Origin: CAMCYM01 sp964405405 | GTDB taxonomy: Bacteria; Bacteroidota; Bacteroidia; Flavobacteriales_D; Sanyastnellaceae | Length of the DNA stretch: 10,957 nucleotides | Assembly: GCA_964405405.1 (NCBI GenBank) | Contig: CAYONT010000056.1 | Coordinates: forward strand, 1-10,957 | Direction: 5' to 3' | Part shown: piece by piece, positions 6,352-10,957 of the stretch | Position numbering within the stretch: the first letter of the stretch is position 1 | Layout of the letters: each line of letters begins with the position of its first letter | Notes under the pieces: model-generated | The model's input: only the letters and a program-made list of their open reading frames with translations | Told to the model about the DNA's origin: nothing | Databases searched by the model: none | Made by a program: the position numbers and the translations under genes

Positions 6352-7290
6352 TCACTTCCGCCAGCCGTCGGCTTCGAAATGCGTAAAGAGATCGAGGTAG
6401 TTGGCGTACCGCTCTTGGGGCACTTCCCCGGTTTCCACCCCCGCGCGCACGGCGCATTGGGGCTCGTGTTGGTGGGTGCAGTTGTGGAACTTGCACCGGG
6501 GAAGCAAGGCGAACATCTCCGGGAAATGGTGGTGCAGGGTCTCCCGCTCGATGTCCACCAACCCGAACCCCTTGATGCCCGGCGTATCAATAATGTACCC
6601 CCCTCCGGGCAACGGGAACATCTCCGCGAAGGTGGTGGTGTGCCGCCCCTTCGCGTGGGCCCCGGAGATGGCGGCGGTCCGGAGTTCCACCCCCGGCAAC
6701 AACCGGTTGATTAGGCTGCTCTTCCCGACGCCGGAGGGGCCGGAAACGAGATGTACCCCCCCGGCGAGTTCGGCAGACCAGTCCACCACCCCCGCTCCGG
6801 TACGGGCGGACAACCGCAGGGTCCGATAACCCGCCGTGGCGTAGACATCCTCCAGGTACTCCAGTGCCTCCACCCGACCCGGGTCGCCCTGCGCCTCGTC
6901 CCACTTGTTGAAGAGGATCGTCGCCTCGACCCCGAAGGCGTGGGCCGCCACCAGGAAGCGGTCCACAAAACCCGTGGCCGTCTCGGGAAGCGAGCACGAC
7001 AGCACCAACCAGGCGTGGTCCAGGTTCGCTGCCACCACATGCGTGGCCCGCGACAGATTCACCGAACGACGGACGATGGCATTGCGCCGCGGCGCAATCG
7101 CCGTGATGACCCCCTGGCCATCGCCTTCCGGGCTCCACGCCACCCGGTCCCCCACCGCCACCGGATTCGTGGAGCGGTCCCCGGCGAGCCGCAGCTTCCC
7201 CGCCGTGCGGCACGCCACCACCCGGCCCTCTCCCACCTCCACATCGTACCACGAACCCGTGGAGCGCAAGACCCGTCCCAGTTCGCTCAA
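6352..7290 (-). CDS. rsgA: Ribosome small-subunit-dependent GTPase A
   Basis: 312 residues with the hallmark circularly permuted GTPase order: OB-fold N-terminus (RVLRSTGSWYDV, 6-17), then G4 NKWD (128-131), G1 GPSGVGKSS (184-192), the switch-like KGRHTTT (214-220) and G3 DTPG (235-238). The C-terminal zinc knuckle is C266-x4-C271-x-H273-x5-C279. RsgA releases late assembly factors and checks 30S subunit maturation in the cytoplasm. No ATG or GTG fits the N-terminus. A TTG at 7290-7288 overlaps the gldA stop as TTGA and places the usual STGSWY motif at the normal distance, so I choose it; a second TTG seven codons on is the alternative. The overlap implies translational coupling to gldA. Confidence 0.92.
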   Translation of the reverse strand: MSELGRVLRSTGSWYDVEVGEGRVVACRTAGKLRLAGDRSTNPVAVGDRVAWSPEGDGQGVITAIAPRRNAIVRRSVNLSRATHVVAANLDHAWLVLSCSLPETATGFVDRFLVAAHAFGVEATILFNKWDEAQGDPGRVEALEYLEDVYATAGYRTLRLSARTGAGVVDWSAELAGGVHLVSGPSGVGKSSLINRLLPGVELRTAAISGAHAKGRHTTTFAEMFPLPGGGYIIDTPGIKGFGLVDIERETLHHHFPEMFALLPRCKFHNCTHQHEPQCAVRAGVETGEVPQERYANYLDLFTHFEADGWRK

Positions 7291-7985
7291 GCCGTTGCTG
7301 CTTTGAACGCCGCCTCCAAGCCGCCCGGTTGGGCCGCCAGCTCCGCCGTTGTGCCCGAAGCCACCACTTCCCCCTTCCGAATGAAAACCACCCGGTCGCA
7401 CATCGCCTCCACCTCTTGCATGATGTGCGTGCTGAGAATCACCGTCCGCCGGGCGCCCACCGAACGAATGAGCTGCCGAATTTCCACCAACTGGTGCGGA
7501 TCCAGCCCCGAAGTAGGCTCGTCCAGGATGAGCACTTCTGGTTCATGCACCAGTGCTTGGGCCAAACCCACCCGCTGCCGATACCCTTTCGACAACTGAC
7601 CGATTTCCTTGTGTGCCTCCGGACCCAATCCGACCGCCTCCACCACCCGCTCCACCGCCACGGCAGGATCCTTCACCCGGTGCATCCCCGCGACAAAGGC
7701 CAGGTACTCCCGGACATACATTTCCGGGTGCAGGGGATTGTGTTCCGGCAGGTACCCCACGCGCTTTCGGGTCTCCTCCGGATGGGTCTCCACCGAAAAA
7801 CCGCACACCTCCACGCTCCCCTCTGACGGCGGCAAGTACCCCGTGATGAGCCGCATCAGGGTGGACTTCCCGGCACCATTGGGCCCCAGCAACCCCAGTA
7901 CCTGACCCGTCGGCACCTCCAAATCCACCCCCCGCAGCGCCCACTGTTCCCCAAACCGCTTCGAAACGTTCTGAATCCGGATCAT
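7287..7985 (-). CDS. gldA: GldA-like ABC transporter ATP-binding protein
   Basis: 232 residues. Walker A is GPNGAGKST (34-42), the Q-loop region reads YLPEHNPLHPEMYVREYL (78-95), the ABC signature is LSKGYRQRVG (131-140), Walker B is VLILDEPTSGLDP (151-163) and the switch His is in STHIMQ. The LPEHNPL and LSKGYRQR forms are typical of GldA, the ATPase of the Bacteroidota gliding and Nos-like ABC-2 exporters. Described GldA proteins are near 300 residues; this one stops soon after the nucleotide-binding domain (AAFKAATA), so the C-terminal extension is missing and the gliding assignment is a family resemblance. No permease partner (GldF/GldG) lies in the window. ATG 7985 begins the canonical first strand. 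Its stop overlaps the rsgA start. Confidence 0.85.
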   Translation of the reverse strand: MIRIQNVSKRFGEQWALRGVDLEVPTGQVLGLLGPNGAGKSTLMRLITGYLPPSEGSVEVCGFSVETHPEETRKRVGYLPEHNPLHPEMYVREYLAFVAGMHRVKDPAVAVERVVEAVGLGPEAHKEIGQLSKGYRQRVGLAQALVHEPEVLILDEPTSGLDPHQLVEIRQLIRSVGARRTVILSTHIMQEVEAMCDRVVFIRKGEVVASGTTAELAAQPGGLEAAFKAATA

Positions 7986-7989
7986 GCCC

Positions 7990-7997
7990 CAAAGTTA
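7990..7997 (-). promoter_or_regulatory. TAnnTTTG box just upstream of gldA
   Basis: The minus strand reads TAACTTTG, an exact Bacteroidota -7 consensus, with only GGGC between it and the gldA ATG. Transcription would begin at or very near the start codon, giving a leaderless or nearly leaderless mRNA. No -33 TTG is seen at the normal distance. cysQ has a closely similar arrangement at 181-196. Confidence 0.35.
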
Positions 7998-8078
7998 ACC
8001 CCTCCCCGGCGCATCCCCACGCCCCTCTCCCACCGAAGCCGTCAGAAACACGCAAATAAAGATCGATTTAAACAACTG

Positions 8079-8114
8079 GTAACTTGTAAGTTACGAATCG
8101 GATGTTAAAACATC
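8079..8114. promoter_or_regulatory. Two adjacent palindromes at the core/AT-rich boundary
   Basis: GTAACTTGTAAGTTAC (8079-8094) has perfect 7-bp arms, and GATGTTAAAACATC (8101-8114) has perfect 6-bp arms. Both sit immediately upstream of the candidate -33 element for the sulfotransferase-like gene, a natural place for dimeric regulator sites. They also mark where GC-rich DNA changes to AT-rich DNA, so a recombination site is a second reading. No sequence match to a named operator is claimed. Confidence 0.45.
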
Positions 8115-8115
8115 G

Positions 8116-8146
8116 TTGGGGCATGTGTTAATTTTTTGTATGTTTC
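8116..8146 (+). promoter_or_regulatory. Candidate Bacteroidota promoter for the sulfotransferase-like gene
   Basis: TTG (8116-8118), 20 nt, then TATGTTTC (8139-8146). This fits the TTG-N19-21-TAnnTTTG layout with one mismatch in the -7 box. Transcription would start near 8151, leaving an untranslated leader of about 64 nt before ATG 8215. The region is T-rich, which raises the chance of accidental matches. Confidence 0.38.
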
Positions 8147-8214
8147 TGATGTTTTTGGGTGTAATTAGGGCATTTTTTGTGAAAATTTTACCTGATAGGT
8201 CAAAGAACCAGTCC

Positions 8215-8973
8215 ATGAGAATCTACCACATTGGATTGCCAAAAACTGGCACTACTTCCCTACAATACGCTCTTCAATCTCAGAAGAATTACATCGGCAC
8301 ATTTCAACCTCGTAGCAAGAACAAGAAGCATGCCGCATACGAAGGTCTCACCAATTATCTACTTGGAATCACGGACACTTTGGATGTCACGTTGCCTGAA
8401 GATTTTCTGTACTCTGAGGAAATGGTATTGGTCAATGAGTTTGATGGGAAGGTGATTGAGAATATCCGTCGACTTTGCGCCATTCTGAGACCCGAGGATA
8501 AGGTCTTGATTGGTACACGTGCCACGAAGAAGATTTTGGTTTCTGCCTACTATGAATTGTACAGATTTCTCGAAGCCAAACCCCCGAGTGATGTCAAACA
8601 TAGTTGTTGGTTAAAGCCCTTCCAGCCAGGGTATGTCGAATCCATCATCCCACCCAACTTTCGGGACCAATTTGTCTTTTCAGACATGGAGAGTTCTTTT
8701 GAAGGTTTTAGACCATACATTGATGATTCCGTGCTGGAGGATTACAGAAAAAGCAAAGCACAAAACGTACGGAAAAGGGTGGGTGATAAAATCGAAGTCG
8801 AGTATTTCTACCGCCCCATCCCCTTGACCATTTCAAAAAAACTAGATGAATACCTCTGGAATCCGATAAGCCGTGCAGGCTTGTTTCCAATTAGACCGAA
8901 TTTTTTCCAGAAGAAAGTGATTCGCAAGAAACGGCTCATAAATCCTGTTGATGCCAACGAGTTGCTCGAATAG
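8215..8973 (+). CDS. Sulfotransferase-like P-loop protein
   Basis: 252 residues from ATG 8215. The first strand and loop, YHIGLPKTGTTSLQ (4-17), is the 5'-phosphosulfate loop of PAPS-dependent sulfotransferases. TRATKKILVSAYYELYRF (101-118) fits the second, 3'-phosphate-binding region with its Arg and Ser. The C-terminus is basic and divergent, so activity is not proven. It would transfer sulfate from PAPS to a glycan, consistent with nearby glycosyltransferases, and would release PAP, the CysQ substrate. The frame stays open upstream, adding a hydrophobic stretch (LIFCMFLMFLGVIRAFFV) that could be a membrane anchor. I prefer ATG 8215 because the P-loop follows directly, the upstream T-rich DNA looks like a promoter, and T-rich DNA gives spurious hydrophobic reading. 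Stands alone on the plus strand, convergent with the family 2 glycosyltransferases. Confidence 0.75.
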   Translation: MRIYHIGLPKTGTTSLQYALQSQKNYIGTFQPRSKNKKHAAYEGLTNYLLGITDTLDVTLPEDFLYSEEMVLVNEFDGKVIENIRRLCAILRPEDKVLIGTRATKKILVSAYYELYRFLEAKPPSDVKHSCWLKPFQPGYVESIIPPNFRDQFVFSDMESSFEGFRPYIDDSVLEDYRKSKAQNVRKRVGDKIEVEYFYRPIPLTISKKLDEYLWNPISRAGLFPIRPNFFQKKVIRKKRLINPVDANELLE

Positions 8974-8986
8974 CTCTTCAAGAGCT
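8972..8986 (+). terminator. Tight hairpin at the sulfotransferase stop codon
   Basis: AGCTCTTCAAGAGCT is a perfect inverted repeat with 7-bp arms around one base, starting within the TAG stop. No T run follows, so it is at best a weak or factor-assisted terminator. The remaining intergenic sequence up to 9145 holds no gene that I recognise. Confidence 0.3.
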
Positions 8987-9145
8987 TGGCTTGAGCAGGG
9001 GATAGGGCGCACGAAATGAAGGACCTATGGATGTAACTCGTTCAGATCCTAGTGATGCTCGTAGCAAATGTTGTGTCCTTATGGTTAACTTATCCCTCTA
9101 CCTTCCAATTCCGGGTATCAACGCTCAACGGAAGCGAACGCACCT

Positions 9146-9164
9146 CCTCACTTCTGAAGTGAGG
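9146..9164 (-). terminator. Perfect hairpin spanning the stop codon of the first family 2 glycosyltransferase
   Basis: CCTCACTTC (9146-9154) and GAAGTGAGG (9156-9164) form 9-bp arms around one base. On the minus strand the structure includes the last codons and the TGA (9150-9148). No U tract follows. It could protect the mRNA 3' end or contribute to termination between convergent genes. Confidence 0.4.
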
Positions 9165-10077
9165 CCGTGTAGAGAATCGCCGCTCGTTTAGCGGCTTTCC
9201 GAAAGGAGTCAATCCACCAATTCTCGATGTAATAGTTCCTTAAAAAAGCCAGCTTGATGCCATTCAACACCAAATCGAAAAGGGTCAGACTGAATCCTGT
9301 GATGGCCACAAAGAGCAAGAACCATTTGCTCTTTGGTAAGTTCCCAGATAGTACTTTGTCTCTTCCCAAGGCCCATCCGGCCTTCAGATGCCAGTCTACG
9401 AACAAAAGTTGAGGTTTCACAACATGGTGTATCAGAAGTGCCGGGTCGTACCAAATCTTTACTCCTCCCGCCCTCAATAACTTCTGATACTCTGTTTCTT
9501 CACCATAACCAATCTGAGTGCCATTCATGCCCAGGATTGGGTCGAACCCACCAAACTTCTGAAAAACAGAAGTGCGCAAACAGAAAACTCCCCCGGAAAG
9601 GAACTCTCTTTTCGATGAAAGCACTGTTCTGGAATCATGTGATAAACTGGAAGACCCATACTCGTCTTTGAACCATTCTGGTTTGCCGAAATGGTACCAA
9701 GGCTTGTATTGTCCACCAAATACATCGCCACCCACCTCCTGAATGAAAGAGATGGCATTTTTGACCAAGTCTTCATCAGCGAGGGCGTCATCATCCAAAT
9801 AAAATATCCAATCGGACTTCACCTCAATGGCACCGCGGTTTCGGGCATGACTCAATCCTTGTCTCGGCTCTTGAACCAAGCGCAAATCCGTCAAAGTGTC
9901 TTTTGCTCGATCAACAACATCACCAGTGGAATCGGTGCAGTTATTGGCAACCACGATGACCTCAAAATCTTTTGGTTGCGCGGACTGTTTTGCTAGAGAA
10001 TCTAGGCAAAACTCAAGCAAATCCGCCCGATTGAATGTGCAAATTACAATCGATAATTTAGGCCGGTGTTCTTCCAA
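9148..10077 (-). CDS. Family 2 glycosyltransferase (GT-A fold)
   Basis: 309 residues. Begins LSIVICTFNRADLLEFCLDSL (8-28), the nucleotide-binding start of GT2. ANNCTDSTGD follows (44-53), then GLSHARNRG (74-82), the metal-binding FYLDDDA (93-99; DDD 95-97), a SGGVFCLR loop (161-168) and the YGEETE acidic motif (191-196) common to the catalytic-base region. A hydrophobic stretch (252-275) and basic C-terminal helix suggest attachment to the inner membrane. It should add one sugar to a lipid-linked saccharide; donor and acceptor are not readable. ATG 10077 lies inside the end of the upstream glycosyltransferase (20-bp overlap, different frame), implying coupled translation. AT-richer than the rsgA/gldA block. 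Confidence 0.9.
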   Translation of the reverse strand: MEEHRPKLSIVICTFNRADLLEFCLDSLAKQSAQPKDFEVIVVANNCTDSTGDVVDRAKDTLTDLRLVQEPRQGLSHARNRGAIEVKSDWIFYLDDDALADEDLVKNAISFIQEVGGDVFGGQYKPWYHFGKPEWFKDEYGSSSLSHDSRTVLSSKREFLSGGVFCLRTSVFQKFGGFDPILGMNGTQIGYGEETEYQKLLRAGGVKIWYDPALLIHHVVKPQLLFVDWHLKAGWALGRDKVLSGNLPKSKWFLLFVAITGFSLTLFDLVLNGIKLAFLRNYYIENWWIDSFRKAAKRAAILYTASLQK

Positions 10078-10858
10078 AACTGCTTCCTATTTTCGTGCAT
10101 TTAGACCTATACAAGTTGGCAAAGTATCTACCCAATTGATTCGATTGTATCCAACGAGAAACAATCAATCGAAATTGCCACATTCCAACCCGAACCGCAA
10201 ACCCTACTCTGCGTCGATAAATGGCCCTTACTTCTCTTAATCCCTTAAAATAATGAACTGAGCTAACCCCACCTCCATCAAATCGAACGGAAGTGAAGTC
10301 GTAAAACCCATATTGGAATTCGGCAAGCCTGCACAGCATGTCAAAGTCCATGGCAATTTTATATCGCTCCTCATAAGGGCCACATATGTTATAAGTCTTC
10401 CGATTCACCCACCAACTTGGGTGGGCTACCCACCTCATCCCTTGGTACAACTTGTCAAATTCAAAAGGTACTCCCACCTCTTGTCCCCCTTCCAAAGTGA
10501 TTCGACCGCTCGCCCATTTAATTTCGGGGTTTGCTTCCAAGAACTCCTCTATTCGGTGGAGAACGAAAGTGTCTATCAACTCATCTCCAGAATTCAGCAA
10601 CTGAACAAACCCCTCGCCAGCAGCCTTTATTCCTTTGTTGAAAGCGTCGGAAATTCCTGAGTCCAATTCGTTGATCACAAAACGATAACTAGGCAAAATA
10701 AGTGAACTCAGCCAGTCACTTATCTCCGCGGATGTAGATCCGTTTACAATCCAATGCTCATCCGGAAGGCGCCGTTGTTGATCAACTGAAAGGCAAGTCC
10801 TTTTTAGTTCCTCTAGATTATTGAAACAAATGGTGACGATAATCAGTCTGACTGACAT
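10058..10858 (-). CDS. Family 2 glycosyltransferase, WcaA/PGL-type subgroup
   Basis: 266 residues from ATG 10858, which begins the first strand (MSVRLIIVTICFNN); an upstream TTG would add 10 residues without a motif. Key stretches are WIVNGSTS (36-43), ELDSGISDAFNKGIKAA (64-80), LLNSGDEL (87-94, the DxD equivalent), VAHPSWWVNRKTY (144-156) and AMDFDMLCRLAE (169-180). The D-SGIS-DAFNKGI motif marks the GT2 subgroup used in O-antigen and capsule synthesis. The usual uracil-contacting Asp of IIDGGSTD is replaced by Asn (VNGSTS), a possible donor-specificity variant. First gene of the overlapping pair on this strand. A TATCTTTC stretch lies 6 nt before the ATG, without a convincing -33 box. Confidence 0.88.
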   Translation of the reverse strand: MSVRLIIVTICFNNLEELKRTCLSVDQQRRLPDEHWIVNGSTSAEISDWLSSLILPSYRFVINELDSGISDAFNKGIKAAGEGFVQLLNSGDELIDTFVLHRIEEFLEANPEIKWASGRITLEGGQEVGVPFEFDKLYQGMRWVAHPSWWVNRKTYNICGPYEERYKIAMDFDMLCRLAEFQYGFYDFTSVRFDGGGVSSVHYFKGLREVRAIYRRRVGFAVRVGMWQFRLIVSRWIQSNQLGRYFANLYRSKCTKIGSSFGRTPA

Positions 10859-10902
10859 GCCCGAAAGATAGGAACTCTCCCAATCCACGACTTGCGCTAC
10901 AC

Positions 10903-10935
10903 AAAAAAAGGGCCGCCTCGCAGGAGACGGCCCTT
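10903..10935 (-). terminator. Intrinsic terminator of an upstream minus-strand gene
   Basis: On the minus strand AAGGGCCG (10935-10928) pairs with CGGCCCTT (10915-10908), with an inner CTC/GAG pairing, followed directly by seven T residues (10909-10903). This is a textbook Rho-independent terminator. It ends a transcript coming from beyond the right edge and separates it from the glycosyltransferase pair, which must therefore have its own promoter in the 45 bp between, or depend on read-through. Confidence 0.88.
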
Positions 10936-10943
10936 GTGGGTTC

Positions 10944-10957
10944 TTAGAATCCGAACG
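10944..10957 (-). CDS. Possible last codons of a gene entering from the right
   Basis: The minus strand reads Phe-Gly-Phe-TAA (10955-10944), 8 nt before the terminator stem. Ending in an aromatic Phe is common for outer-membrane beta-barrel proteins, and a stop placed just before a strong terminator is expected. Only three codons are visible, so this rests on position and is tentative. Confidence 0.3.

Noticed and set aside
6751..7599. Open frame on the plus strand spanning rsgA and gldA
   Set aside because: It crosses two well-supported minus-strand genes and carries no domain motif.
8079..8094. Palindrome considered as a dif/Xer site
   Set aside because: Known dif sites have two 11-bp arms around a 6-bp centre with a recognisable XerD arm (TTATGTTAAA-like); this has 7-bp arms and a 2-bp centre.

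Overview
The window looks like chromosomal DNA of a member of the Bacteroidota, possibly a GC-rich flavobacterial lineage. The reasons are a GldA-type ABC ATPase, promoter-like TAnnTTTG boxes, little sign of Shine-Dalgarno sequences, and a CysQ-RsgA-GldA gene set. The DNA is a mosaic: GC-rich housekeeping blocks (about 1-985 and 4398-8040) alternate with clearly AT-richer blocks (about 986-4397 and 8045-10900) that carry surface-polysaccharide-type genes.

Left edge (1-985): a TPP (thiamin) riboswitch on the minus strand (77-153), with a TAccTTTG box just upstream, reads out of the window to the left towards an unseen thiamin-related gene. Divergent to it is cysQ (194-985), a 3'(2'),5'-bisphosphate nucleotidase. 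Its codon third positions switch from G-rich to C-rich about half-way along.

First AT-richer block (986-4397): a class I SAM methyltransferase (minus), a divergent GT14-type glycosyltransferase (plus), and a decayed IS3-family element of about 1.3 kb (four in-frame stops and one 4-bp frameshifting duplication). The block is bracketed by a 146-bp direct repeat made of the 3' end of cysQ (838-983 and 4398-4543, one mismatch). The block has therefore entered at, or been duplicated into, the 3' end of cysQ, leaving an intact gene on the left and an orphan tail on the right. The ancestral order was probably cysQ followed directly by the convergent LRR gene.

Core block (4588-7985, all minus): gldA, then rsgA (TTGA stop/start overlap), then a secreted leucine-rich-repeat protein of unknown role. 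This looks like an operon of an ABC ATPase, a ribosome-assembly GTPase and an envelope protein.

Second AT-richer block (8045-10900): two close palindromes and a candidate promoter, a sulfotransferase-like gene (plus), and two overlapping family 2 glycosyltransferases (minus). With the first block these suggest assembly and decoration (methyl, sulfate, branching sugar) of an extracellular glycan. At the right edge is a strong intrinsic terminator for a minus-strand gene that enters from outside; its last codons may be visible (F-G-F-stop).
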